Shown: positions 1 through 11,182 of the stretch, in pieces
Numbering within the stretch: the stretch's first letter is position 1
Layout of the letters: the number at the start of each line of letters is the position of its first letter
Source: Adiantum capillus-veneris
Taxonomy: Eukaryota; Streptophyta; Polypodiopsida; Polypodiales; Pteridaceae
Direction of reading: 5' to 3'
DNA: 64,000 bases
NCBI GenBank assembly: GCA_014529385.2
Contig: CM043965.1
Location: forward strand, 61,154,933-61,218,932
Notes under the pieces: model-generated
What the model saw: only the letters and a program-made list of their open reading frames with translations
The model's database searches: none
Told to the model about the DNA's origin: nothing
Translations under genes and position numbers: made by a program

Positions 1-41
<41 letters not shown>
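1..41. repeat. (GT)n(GA)n compound microsatellite
   Basis: About 20 bases of GT repeats run directly into about 20 bases of GA repeats at the window edge. The 66-residue frame crossing it is mostly low-complexity sequence and is not supported as a gene. Confidence 0.95.
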
Positions 42-640
42 GGCTATCACACCAGCATAAGAGAGAGTGGGAGGGAGAATAAGCATTGGTCTTACAATCA
101 GCAATCAACAAAGCGACGACGATCAACAGAACCCACAATCAAGAATCATGAATCAACGTTGACATCTACAAAATCGAGAATTAACATAATTGAAAAATTT
201 TGATTCGACAAATCCAAGGCAGAAGGCGTATAAGCCCAAGGTAAGAGCGGATCTCAACAGATAGCAAAGGCGGACGACAAGAGGCAACTCTGGAGAATCT
301 TGGATATTTTTGAGGTCTTTATGCTAGATTTCTTGCTCTTGCCTTGGGTTGACTTAGAATCCAAAGGTGAATCTCAAAAGTCATAGGTGGGATTGCACTA
401 AGCTTAGGTTTTTGCAAGAGTCTAAGGAAAAATTAGATTTTTTGAGGCAAATCTCAAAAATTTGTAAGAGGGGTTGCACTAAATCAAGGTGAGGTACAAT
501 ACTTTCTCCCAAAAACTCAAAAAACTTACATATGAGAAATTTTAGGGGCAACTCCAACTCTCATCCTCTCCAAGCCCTTTCCTTATGTCAAGTGGCAAGG
601 GCCTCCAAGGTGTATTAGATATGGTCAAGGAATTTGTAGG
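42..640. other. Non-coding stretch, no recognised feature
   Basis: No convincing gene was seen. The phrase resembling gggattgcactaagcttagg near 391 recurs in diverged form near 470, 645 and 1190, so this stretch probably belongs to the same repeat family as the duplicated block that follows. Confidence 0.4.
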
Positions 641-642
641 TT

Positions 643-1053
643 GGATTACACTAAACCTAGGTTTTTCTCGAGCACTTGTGTACACAATAGTTTTTTGCTA
701 TTATTCAATAGTCCATTATCTATAATCTTTATAATGGAGTTTGAAAAATTAGAGGAAGGTGAAGGTTTCCACATGTCATCTTTGGGTTGATTTGCACGGA
801 ATGTTGGATCAACACCAAAATTGAGTTGTTGAGTCCCTACTGGTTGTCCTCCTTACTATAGACACATTAAAGAGCCTTCAAAAATTACATGATGTACTCC
901 AAATTCAATGCAAATTAATTCTTTCCCACACGGTGATGGTGACACACACACACACACACAATGCACACGCGTATGCGTATACACACACGCAAGTTGTCAA
1001 GCGTACAATTTTGGGTACTATAGTTTGCACATTGTTGAAAAATGGTGGATTTG

Positions 1054-1123
<70 letters not shown>

Positions 1124-1477
1124 TACACACACACACACAAGTTAACACGATGTCAGGTGTACGATTTTAACTATTTTAAATTTTCAGTGGGATTACACTA
1201 AACCTAGGTTTTTCTCAAGCCCTTGCGTACACAATAATTTTTTGCTATTATTCAGTAGTCCATTATCTATACTCTTTATAATGGAGGTTGAAAAATTAAA
1301 CGAAGGTGAGGGTCTCCACATGTCGCCTTCTGGTTGATTTGCACAGCATGTTGGATCAACACCGAAATTGAGTTGTTAAGTCCCTGCTGGTTGTCCTACT
1401 TTCTATAGACACATTAAAGAGCCTTCAAAAATTACATGAAGTACTCCAAATTCAATGCAAATCAATTCTTTTCCAAT
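643..1477 (+). repeat. Direct repeat pair of about 285 bp (643-929 and 1190-1477)
   Basis: Both copies start with ggattacactaaacctagg and end with the phrase attcaatgcaaat followed by an A/T-rich tail. They share the whole order of words in between, including the ttttttgctattattca segment, with scattered substitutions. The space between them is filled by one arm of an inverted repeat. The arrangement looks like a segmental duplication in which one unit later changed orientation. No coding capacity was recognised. Confidence 0.8.
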
Positions 1478-1517
1478 GCCTTCAAATAGTCAAAATGGTA
1501 CACCTGACATTGTGTTA

Positions 1518-1571
<54 letters not shown>

Positions 1572-1717
1572 TGTGTGTGTGTGTGTGAAAATCCACCATT
1601 TTTCAACAACGTGCAAATTATAGTACCCAAAATTGTACGCCTGCCAACTTGCATGTGTGTGTATATGCATACGCGTGTGCAGTGTGTGTGTGTGTGTGTC
1701 AGATAGAGAAACACACA
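940..1717. repeat. Inverted repeat arms of about 230 bp with microsatellite cores
   Basis: The arm at about 940-1170 reads inward as AC tract, tacaattttgggtactata, gaaaaatggtggat, TC tract, AC tract, gttaacacgatgtcaggtgta. The arm at about 1494-1717 is the reverse complement of this order: tacacctgacattgtgttaac, GT tract, GA tract, atccaccatttttc, tatagtacccaaaattgta, GT tract. Two opposed copies of one short element carrying its own TC/AC tracts explain this best. It is MITE-like, but no transposase ends were proven. Confidence 0.75.
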
Positions 1718-2060
1718 CACACACACACAGCACTTTGCCACTAGCAACTAGACAAAGAAAGAGAAAGAATGAGGTCGGTCACCAAAATTAGAACCAAGAC
1801 CTTGATTAGGGTAGCTGCTGGTGATCACATATAGGTACGATAGGCCAAGTGGTGGTGCTGCGATATCTAGCAACAATAACATGGTTGTGAAGCAAAGTTG
1901 AACAGGGGAGGGGCACTGCTTTCTTGTGGGAAACTCTTGGTAGTAGCAAATGGGTGCTCAAGGCAATGGGTGTACATAGGCTTGCTCAAGACACTAAGTG
2001 TTTGGGCTGAGGAAAAAGAGTTGATGGCTTAGGTGGGAGCACCTACAGCCATGACTCGAC

Positions 2061-2186
<126 letters not shown>

Positions 2187-2459
2187 CCCTTGGTAAACTG
2201 GTAGCCCTTCAAAAGTGACCCCAGAGCATAACACCAACCAAAACCTCTCTTGCTTCAACCAATAGAGGGTCATGAAAAGCATGTTTATTGGCAATTCATG
2301 GTTTTGATAGCATGGCACAACAAAATCAAGCTGGTAGAAATATGATACATTGTTGTTGGTTGATTAGCAAAGAGATATGGGCACTTTGAATTTATTAGAA
2401 GTCATGTGAAGAATGAGTCGCTCGCAACCATTTGACTAAAAATACTCCATGTGCTCATT

Positions 2460-2460
<1 letters not shown>

Positions 2461-2490
<30 letters not shown>

Positions 2491-2595
2491 GAGAGAGAGC
2501 TATCCAATCCTCAAATCAAAAGAATTGAGAAGGGGAGAAAAGGTGGAAAAAGAGATAGCAGAGATCTACTCGATGAATCTTGATCTCAAGATCTA

Positions 2596-2648
<53 letters not shown>
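2461..2648. repeat. Two (GA)n tracts
   Basis: A GA tract at 2461-2499, interrupted once by GACA, and a second at about 2599-2647. They are separated by about 100 bases of unique sequence. Confidence 0.95.
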
Positions 2649-2649
<1 letters not shown>

Positions 2650-2727
2650 CCAAAAGGCATAGCTATGCATTGTTATCTTGCTAGAATGATTCCAAGGACT
2701 ATAGTTCCATTCTTCTCACACGGGCGA

Positions 2728-2730
<3 letters not shown>

Positions 2731-2783
<53 letters not shown>

Positions 2784-2831
2784 CTACCTATATGTCTCCG
2801 TGTGTGTGTGTGTGTGTGTGTGGGGGGGGGG

Positions 2832-2871
<40 letters not shown>

Positions 2872-2872
2872 G
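2731..2872. repeat. Compound (CA)n...(GT)n(G)n(GA)n microsatellite
   Basis: A CA tract (2731-2780), a short spacer, a GT tract (about 2801-2821), a run of about ten G, then a GA tract to about 2872. CA and GT sit on the same strand and could pair as a hairpin. Confidence 0.95.
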
Positions 2873-2879
2873 AGATCTC

Positions 2880-4303
2880 CAATTTCCATGATTTTCTTGG
2901 CCGCAGCAACGCGCGGGTCACATACTAGTACTAAGCAAAAGTGCAAAATGTTGGGAGATGACTCCAAATGACACGACATAATTTTGGACCAAAATCGGTA
3001 TCTAGGGAACTAAATTGGGCATGCATTGTATGGATAGGAAGAGAGCATGATGAAGAACCCAGATATGAAAAGAAAAGTTGGAAATGCCCATGTGGCAATG
3101 ATCGCAGTTGCTTCCATATGGCTCAAATTCAGGACATAACCTAACCAGGGTGTAGACAATCACACCTAAATTGTGCAAAACAGATAACTTATCGGCAAGA
3201 TAATAACAAAACTAACTAAAATTGACCATAATCTTGCTAGATACTAATAGAACAATTTTTATTGCTATTAAAACAGGGTCCAACACTCCAGAGAAAATGA
3301 GGCACCAAAGCATCTACAAATGGGAAGGTAAAGATACTACAATACCAAACACTAGCAAAAGACAAGTTGAAAAAACACCCAAAAAAGTAGATTGAGCAAA
3401 CAAATGAATCACTTACACTTTTCCATGTGGTTTTGTATAAATAAGTTATTTACCCTATAATGCACTCATTGTAATGTATCACACAATGATTTTACTTGGT
3501 AAATTTTCAAATAAAATAAAATATAACAGCTGTTTAAAATCTAATCCTCTCATCCCTATGTTTTGCTTTGTCATCATATGATTGCAAATTGTTTGCTTGA
3601 TCCTGCAATCACCATCGGTGATATCTATGATTCTATATAAATCGTCATTGTTGTTGGTATCGCAATGAGTAATCCCATGATTTCATGGTTGGTAAATATA
3701 ACATCGGTATCACATTAATCAGTAGATTATAGCCAACTTGGTAATATTGTTGATCGAACAGTCAATATACACAAACTAACCAATAGTAAAATTACATACT
3801 TGTACGAATCATAGCTCGATCTAAACACATGGTAAATTATTAGTTTTGCCAATTACTATATCCCCTCTTAAGTCACACGGTCATGTCGAGAGAGGATCAT
3901 CGGTTGGTAGTACAAGGGCCATCCAGTGCAATTGTGTAAATTCGGGGACCAAAAAGTAAATTAGGATGTTTAATGGTGACATTTTGTAAATTTGGGTGCA
4001 ACTAGACGGCTCCAATTGCACCCGTTGCACCCAAAATAAGTATGGCTCTTGATCCCCTACCACCATGCCCGTGTCACTGAGAGAGGAGGAAGTACGAGAG
4101 CTAATATGTGAGAGGTTAGGAATGGTAAAATCAGGCATTTCAAATATTCAATACAAGTCACCCTGCTTTCTACTTTCTGTTTGTTGCATGGTGTGAACGA
4201 CCCAGAAGGACCCGGAAGCTGCTACTCAAAAAATTAAAGGGCGCCCGCTTTTCCCTCATTTTGCCATAATCCATGCTAGGATTTTGCATTCGTCTTCTTC
4301 CGC

Positions 4304-4342
<39 letters not shown>

Positions 4343-4944
4343 CACGAAAAATTGGTATTGGTGCAGTGTTCAGAGAAAACCTATCTTTAGTGTATTTTTA
4401 GAAGACAAAAAATAAATTTAAAAATCCGGGTTAGTTATGAAGGCGGCCTTGAAGGAAACAGGTTAAATTTTGAGGATTTCAATGTAAAAACCGGCTAAAT
4501 TTCTCTAAAAACCGGTAGACTTTGGAAGCTCTCCTTTTTTTTTTTTCCCATTGGTTCCTAAAAAAGTCTTTGGTAAACAATGGTATGGTTTACCTGCCCT
4601 CGTGCGGCAAGCACAGATTACATTTAAACTACAAAAGAGCAGTATGTACCACAGGGCACAGGCTACAGCTCTGTAGCCGCTAGCGTTTAACTTTGAGCTA
4701 AAAAAAAGCGATCAGCGAGATGCATGCAGAGTGTCCTCTCTTCAATATACGATCTGGACAACTGACTCTGTCGCTGACAAATACGTACAGAATATGCTCA
4801 TCATCATTTAATGTGCTCTACACAGCTCCAGCCTCCACATATGATAAGCTCATTCTTGGCCCATACTCGTCCACATTATTCCATCTAGTACACAGCTCAT
4901 TGGTCGAGACAACGTCTGCGACTCCAGACAGCTCTGCGCCCGCC

Positions 4945-4994
<50 letters not shown>

Positions 4995-5230
4995 ACACAC
5001 ACACACACACTCAGTGACCTTACGCGTATGCCTTCTCTCTCTTATGTGTACGCACATGATCGATGCCACGAAACCATCAGTTTGCTCTTTCATGCAAAAC
5101 AAGCATAGTACGGCGGAGAGAGAGAGAGAGAGAGAGCCAACAAGGTGGTGGATTTACAGAATGTAACGTGGAGCGCGCGCGCGCGAGAGAGAGAAGGAGA
5201 AGAAAAAGAAGAGAGTTTTAAGTTTTAACG
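2880..5230. other. Gene-poor stretch with scattered TC/AC/GA tracts
   Basis: No gene was recognised. Simple tracts lie at 4310-4340 (TC), 4951-5011 (TC then AC), 5116-5138 (GA) and 5174-5192 (GC then GA). The 148-residue frame at 4720-5166 passes through the TC/AC tract and has no recognisable domain. Polypurine/polypyrimidine tracts make up most of the visible structure. Confidence 0.5.
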
Positions 5231-5240
5231 TCTATCCCAA

Positions 5241-5395
5241 AGATGAGGAGATTTGAACTCAAGACCTGTTATTCAAGAGAGAAGTATTTCATGCCAGAGC
5301 TACAATCCAAGAGACCTTAAAAGATCTATCCGGCAGCGCTTGAACTCAAGACCGGCTACTCGAGAGGGAAATGAGATAGCCAATCTACCAGGGTG
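5241..5395 (-). repeat. tRNA-related (SINE-like) sequence, two partial copies
   Basis: On the minus strand the segment ending at 5241 contains gttcaaatc, which fits the pol III B-box pattern GWTCRANNC. About 35 bases upstream of it is tgtagctctgg, which resembles an A box. A second, weaker copy of the B-box end lies at about 5336-5360 (minus strand gagttcaagc). This looks like remains of a tRNA-derived SINE rather than a functional tRNA, because no cloverleaf was built. Confidence 0.35.
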
Positions 5396-5894
5396 AAAAG
5401 AGAGAGACTAAAGGGAAAATTACATCCCCCAAATTTCCAAGATTCCCAAAATGCCGCTCAAATTTCACAAATTTCTTTATATTTGATAAAATTTCTAAAT
5501 TAAAAGAAAACCTAATTGCAAAATTAGAGTAATGCATATGGTATCCGTACGAAGGTATTTTTTTATAATTTAAAATTTGAGGGGTATTTTTCGGATCAGT
5601 TTCACAAATCTCAAGGGTAATTTTGTTACTTTTTCAACTTTAAATAAGTAGGAGGCACCAGCTCGGATATATTAAAAACAAATGGGAATCAAGCGAGATG
5701 CATTAAGAGGGGAAAGTGGGACGATGCAACACACAGAGCAGGCAGGTGCCAACGACGGGCAAATGAGCAGAGGTAGGGCGATGGGCAGAGTGCGCAAAGG
5801 TCGGAAGATGGGCAGACGAGTAGGGGACACTTAGGTGGAGGCAAATTTTTGGAGTTTTTTTTTCATAGGTGACCAAGAAGAGCAACTTCATGTG

Positions 5895-6060
5895 CCCGCT
5901 GAGCTCCTGCTAGAGTGGTTATGGGGGCAGTGCAGAAGACTTACCTTGAAGAGGAGAGAGCTCGAATCCTTTGCTCCCTTTTGTAAGGTAGTGAATCCTT
6001 GAGAGAAAAGTAAGGGAATCTCGTAGAGAATCTCAAGAGGTATTGAATAAACTTACGGAG
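5895..6060 (+). repeat. Candidate tRNA-derived SINE head
   Basis: The segment has ctgctagagtggttatg (A-box-like) followed about 35 bases later by gagctcgaatcct (B-box-like, one mismatch to GWTCRANNC). This spacing is typical of plant tRNA-derived SINEs. No clear A-tail or target duplication was found, so the 3' end is uncertain. Confidence 0.35.
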
Positions 6061-6955
6061 CTGCTAGTATATAAAAATGAAAAATAGTAAAGGTTTACAT
6101 AGAGACTATTTTTAGAGATGTATGACGTAAACTCTATTTTTAACTAAAGTCAAAAACTCTACTTTTTAAGAGTTGTGTACATGAGGGGAATGACTCATCT
6201 TCTCTTTGGTTGTGCACACTAGAGGAGGCATTCACACAACTTTGAAGGCCCGTGGCCATGTAGGGGATGCCTAACTGTGGGAAGGAAGCTTTGGGATTCA
6301 AGTCCATGCAAACGTTGAGCTCAAACCCATATCATACATCTTTGCATAGCGGTCACCTCTCTTCTCCATGACGCTCTGAGCTTAGAACAAGACTATCTCC
6401 ATCTCTATTACAATGGCAACAATCATTCTTCACAAAGCAAAAGAATGTGCAAAGGCCCAATATGCTATTTGTGCACACAAAATATCTCAAGCTCCTTAAC
6501 ATCTATAGTGGCTTAGAAGGCATGGATTGAACTCAACTTTGGGTCGTGGTACAATGTTTGTATGGATAGTATATAATGGCTAGTGTCAACATCATATCCC
6601 ATCTCACTCAATTGGCATTTGAAGACATCAGCAACATGACTTGTCTCACCTTTTTATAGTTGTTGATGTCTCACCCTATTGATGTTTCCTTCCTTTGATC
6701 GAATGTTTCGACATGAAGTCCATAAAAGGCCATATATAATAGAGATTTTAGAATGGAAGAAGGGGATAAATGCTTAGATTTGTAGCACCAATTGCATGTT
6801 TTAGAGAGGGGATGTTGTTGTCTATCACATCCTTGAGCGCCAGCTAGAAGCCCCGCTATGCTTGTGCTCGGATAATGATAGGTGACATGTAGATGGTGTA
6901 GCTTGGATGGTGACATAGGCAAAGTTCAAGTGCATGAACCCCGTCTAAGAAAAGA
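6061..6955. other. No recognised feature
   Basis: Only short frames are present, with no recognisable motif and no long tandem structure. It may be the decayed 5' part of the retroelement whose gag remnant follows. Confidence 0.3.
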
Positions 6956-8170
6956 ATGAGGGCTTGGTTTCTTAGTGGGTTCAAAAGCAAGAAGTTTAGG
7001 GAACATGAGATTTCAGCCCCAACCAAGAAATTTAATGATCTGGTTCAGAGAGCCTTAAAACTCAAGTACCAAGCATGTGACCTAAGGTCCGGGTGCATGC
7101 CAAGTCCAATATTAACCCCTTATTCCACATGTAGTTTCAAGAATGCCTACACCCACTATACCTGTTCCTTTAGTCAATTTGGCAGCATTTGCTCAAACTA
7201 TCAATCGATCTATTATGGAGAATATGTGTAGCATACCTGAGAGTGTGAGAGAGCCTAGAAGCAAGGCAGTACAAGCTCACATAGAAATTCACCAATAACA
7301 AAGATGTTAGAAAGAATATTGAGGAACTTGAATGCATATGTGATTCCTTGGAAGATCACAATGACCTACATAAGTGTAAGGCCTTAAACTTGACCTAACT
7401 AGGAAGGGTTGAGATTGGTATAAGACCTCAAGGGTTGATGAGTGCATGCATTCCCCTACTCTTAGGAGTTTATTCTTGAAAGAGTATATATGTGAGGGTG
7501 TGCTTTGGGGGCGTAGCAATTGCAAATCCAAAAAGACAAACGGGAGGAAGGGGAGTTAGTGAGAGATTTGATTAGTCATTTGAACTATACCCCAAATGAG
7601 CATTTGAACAATAACCAACTCCTTGATAAATTCAATAGAGGGTTGCGGCATGAGGACATCTACAATGGCCTAGTCAGTAGAGGTGTCACTACTTGGGAAG
7701 CAATCACTACCAATGCAATCCAATTAGAAGACAATTTAATGATTGCAGGAGAAAGAGTGTCTTTTGAACCGAATTTTGTAGCTCACAAGCATATGAGCAG
7801 AGCCAATGATAATAAAACCCATCTCATTAAAGAAAAAAGATATTTGAGATGACTTGGTAAATCTCACCAAGGCTATTCAATAAATCCTTAGAGATAATCA
7901 TACTCCACAAAACAATCATATGCATCCAAGAAGGGAGCAACATCAAAGAGCTTATGTCGTTAATGTACAAAATCCTCCACGTTTGGATGTCCGATGCTTC
8001 AAGTGTGGAGAGTTGAGACATTATTAGAACAGACTCCCACTTCTAACTAATAGAGCAGTAGTAGAAACTAAAGGAGACCAAAGACACTACCCTTTTGGAC
8101 ATAACGATGAACGAGCTGGTGATGAGAGGAAGACAGTTTTTCTCGAGATGAGGATATCTTGAATCTCTAA
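6956..8170 (+). pseudogene. Decayed Ty3-like gag remnant with zinc knuckle
   Basis: Residues encoded at 7520-7852 fit the C-terminal half of a plant retrotransposon Gag: a stretch reading LLDKFNRGLRHEDIY, then TWEAITTNAIQLED. At about 7992-8025 a zinc-knuckle start is readable (RCFKCGELRHY), followed at once by a stop. Frames are broken by several stops and frameshifts, and no protease or reverse transcriptase follows, so the pol part is missing. Just downstream lies a purine-rich tract and an LTR-like promoter, as expected at the 3' end of such an element. This element is not closely related to A-D in the window. Confidence 0.6.
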
Positions 8171-8856
8171 GTTGGGGAGATTGTAACATACCCAAGATTT
8201 ATCAATAAGAACTATTTTAGTTACTTTGAAAAATATTTGAGATTCACACTTTAGCCAAGTTTGAAAGAGTTTTAACAGAATAATTGGATCACAAATGGGA
8301 CTCCAAGACTATTAATTATGGCCCTTACTCACTTGGAAACAATAAGTTTTGCTAAGTTTAAGAGCAATTTGATGCCTCAAAACTATGATTGCTATAAGGA
8401 TTGACCCATTTCTTTAAAAAAAGGAGAGTATTTCTAAGAAAAGAGGAGTGATTCTAAGAAGAAAAGAGTATTTTTAGAGAAGCAAAAGATGTAAGTCAAG
8501 ATTACAACTTCTTTTCTTCTTTTTGGACAAGCTTCTCCTAAAATTAGAGTCTTCAAATTGTACATCAAGACGAGTGCGCACAAAAAAAGCCACAAATGCG
8601 CTCGAACTTTTCTTTTTGCTTTTCACTATTCTTAGCACTCTCTCTTGGCCTTGAGAGCCTATAAAAAGGCCCCTCTTTCCTCAGTTTTGACACACAGAAG
8701 TTCTCAGAAGTAGAAGCTCTCTTGACTTGACATTGGAGGTATCTTCTCTCCCTCAGCCTCTCACACTCAACCTCTCTCCCTCAAACTTTTACCTTCATCT
8801 CCAACTCCAACTCCAACTCCATCTCTACCGCCGTCGTGTTGTCCCTCGGATTACAG

Positions 8857-8906
<50 letters not shown>

Positions 8907-9200
8907 ATCTTCTCGACAAGCAAGGAAGCAACAACTCTACTTTTCACGGCGAAGATCTCTCTCTCTTCTCTATCACGATACGGTGGCTCTGAAGTGAGTG
9001 ATACGAAGCTTCAAAGACGCTCCTATCATTCCACCTCCAAGGAATCTGCAAAGGAAGGTATCAAGTGCTCCATTTGTAGCTCAAGTGGAGGTATCGACTG
9101 TGAAAGTAGTTGAAGCCACCCAACCTCAACCACATGAGGTAGTCAAAAACGTTGCTAAGCCAGTAAGACAATTTAATAATTGCGCATCATTATACATGTT
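8171..9200 (+). mobile_element. Probable 3' LTR (or fragment) of the decayed element
   Basis: A polypurine-like tract gttggggagat (8171-8181) precedes TGTAACATACCC at 8182, a common layout at the start of plant Ty3 3' LTRs. A TATA box in ctataaaaagg (8659-8669) with a pyrimidine-rich leader and a TC tract (8861-8902) follows. The right border was not determined and no paired 5' LTR was identified, so the end coordinate is approximate. Confidence 0.45.
8659..8669 (+). promoter_or_regulatory. TATA box inside LTR-like sequence
   Basis: The segment ctataaaaagg is a strong plant TATA match. It is followed by a pyrimidine-rich leader and short ATG-initiated frames that contain a (TC)n-encoded LS repeat. 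It was probably the promoter of the decayed retroelement. Confidence 0.5.
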
Positions 9201-9404
9201 GATCTAGTAAGTTAAGCCTAGGAATTTCCTCAAACCATTAAAAAAACGTGATTGTATCACAAGAAACAAACATATGATTTGGTATAGTAGTGAAAGAATT
9301 GTTTGATAAATTGTTACTTTTTGATATTAGGAGTTAGTAGATCATGTTTGAATAATCACTTAAAGAGAAAAATTATTAAAGGAATATCTTGTTTTCAAAT
9401 GAAC

Positions 9405-9560
9405 CGCGAGTTTTAAATAAAACTCACAGTTAGCGAGATGATCCCACAGTTAGCGGAGAATAAGCTGAGGTTATTAGCTCCCTTGTGGTTAGCAAGATGC
9501 CTTGCGATTAGCGAGATGCATCTTGCGATTATTAGTTGGGAAAGTTGCGCATTTTGTGGT
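9405..9560 (+). repeat. Degenerate short tandem repeats (gttagcgagatg-like)
   Basis: The phrase (c/g)(a/g)gttagcgagatg recurs about every 25-35 bases in diverged forms: cacagttagcgagatg, cacagttagcggag, gtggttagcaagatg, gcgattagcgagatg. It is a decayed minisatellite with no coding capacity. Confidence 0.5.
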
Positions 9561-9727
9561 TAGTAAATAAAATAAACCCTTTGCTAAGGCTCTGTTGGTT
9601 AGACAGAGAAAGCCCACGAGGAGCAACAAACTCAAGAGAAAATTGAAAATTTCTTTTTTATTGAAATATGGGGATTTTTTTGTTAGACTTGTTGGGTGAT
9701 GTTTGAATCGCTGTATGAAAGAAATTG

Positions 9728-9902
9728 TGCCCAGAATTAATAAAGGAACCATGTTTGTACATGTAAAAGAAAGTAGTAGTAATTAAAAAACAAGAGAAAT
9801 GGGTGAGTGCGATGTGAAAAGTCCACTTGTGCCCGGAATTAATAAAGGAACCATGTTTGTACATGTAAAAGAAAGTAGTAGTAATTAAAAAACAAGAGAA
9901 AC
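9728..9902 (+). repeat. Tandem duplication, unit of about 103 bp
   Basis: The phrase starting tgccc(a/g)gaattaataaagg and continuing through gtaattaaaaaacaagag occurs at 9728 and again at about 9831, nearly identical. The second unit runs into the following gtgagtgcg word shared with the first. This is a simple recent tandem duplication. Confidence 0.85.
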
Positions 9903-10525
9903 CGGTGAGTGCGGTGCGAAAAGTGGGAGACTAGTATCCAAGCGAAACTATATGTACGGATGGGTGGACCCGATTGGTTGGGTACTTTTCACAAGATTAC
10001 TAGTTAGTTTAGGATAAGTCTCATATCACATTTAGAACTTATGAATGACGGCTGTACCTCTTCAACGTGGAGAAAAAAGACATTGTTTATGGATCCTAGG
10101 TATGTCAATGAGATTTTATATTTCTATAGGAACTAGTTCCCATTGAAATCCTTTGATTTTTTTACCTGACTTGTAGTGTATGACCCTTACAACCAGATCG
10201 CCATGGACAGAGGACTTCCTCTCTTCTATTGCTTGTCTCCTTACTTTGTGAAATCGGAGTAGGTGTCGTCAAGGGAACTTGAGACTAAAGGAAGGACCTC
10301 TATCAAGTTGCCCCAAGATTTTGGATTGGGGACCTCACAAACGACCTCTTGGACTTCACTTTGTACCTTTGTGATGGAAGATGAGCACAAAAACATGTAC
10401 AAAGCGCTCTCAAATGAAACCATGCATCCCATATCACACAACTTCGTGCAAGGTCACTTTGTTGACAAAGTCTTTTAAGGATCACAAATCACTCATTGAG
10501 ACTAGTATCCGAATAGTTAAACATG
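9903..10525. other. Flank of element B, no recognised feature
   Basis: Only short overlapping frames on both strands (10241-10485), with no recognisable motif. This is the pre-insertion sequence to the left of element B. Confidence 0.4.
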
Positions 10526-10530
10526 TTTGG
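10526..10530 (+). repeat. Target site duplication of element B (left copy, TTTGG)
   Basis: TTTGG lies directly before the TGTCATAAAA start of the 5' LTR. The same five bases follow the end of the 3' LTR at 57968-57972. This pairs LTR ends 47 kb apart as one insertion. Confidence 0.9.
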
Positions 10531-11169
10531 TGTCATAAAAACTAATATCTAATACTCCCAAATGATTTTCTCATGTTAAACTAGTCATTTAATATGGGGA
10601 AGTACCAGGGGAGTAAAAGCCGGATCCAAAGAGGGACAGTCTGCATGCTAATTACTAAGCTAAGCTATGCTATTAGAGTGATTATGTGAGGAGAATACTT
10701 CTTTCTCGTAAAATACACTTTAGTCCTCTCAATCTTTCCTCATTAACTGCAAGCTCTCACCATTTTTTAAGGTGTGTGAGGTCTTGGGACTGAGGCTAGG
10801 ACACTAGGTGTGTTTCTCAAGCATAATTTGGTGCATGAAGCTTCCATCTTCATTGCACCAGCGATTTTTATCAAGGAGCACAAGAATTGTATTGTACAAA
10901 AGTCTCCTTTGATGGGAGAAGCTATAATACAAAGCCTTTTTGGAGGGGGGACCGGCTCCATGTAAATCCGGTCCTCAACTGTTGTCAAATGTTCTATTTC
11001 TCTCTCTTTTCAAGTATTGTCGATGCAAAATTAGCTAGGTGTGAATTTCTATGTTGCTTTCTCAAATTAAGTACTCCCTCTATGCTCATTAGGAACTTGT
11101 TCTTAATGAAATGCTCACTATGTTATCAATTTCCGCTACACACAAGTTACTAGTGCATTAAATGTTACA
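10531..11169 (+). repeat. Element B 5' LTR, internally deleted (639 bp)
   Basis: It begins TGTCATAAAA and ends TTACA just before the primer-binding site. Compared with the three pieces of the 3' LTR (about 1.56 kb in sum), it lacks about 0.9 kb. The join lies near 10654, where gggacagtctgcatg runs straight into taattactaagctaagc; in the 3' LTR these words lie at about 37410 and 48096. Confidence 0.88.
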
Positions 11170-11170
11170 T

Positions 11171-11182
11171 TGGTATCAGAGC
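11171..11182 (+). promoter_or_regulatory. Primer-binding site of element B (initiator tRNA-Met type)
   Basis: TGGTATCAGAGC is the classic complement of the 3' end of plant initiator tRNA-Met. It lies one base after the LTR end. Confidence 0.92.

Noticed and set aside
4720-5166. 148-codon frame
   Set aside because: Its middle is TC/AC tract translation and the rest has no recognisable motif.
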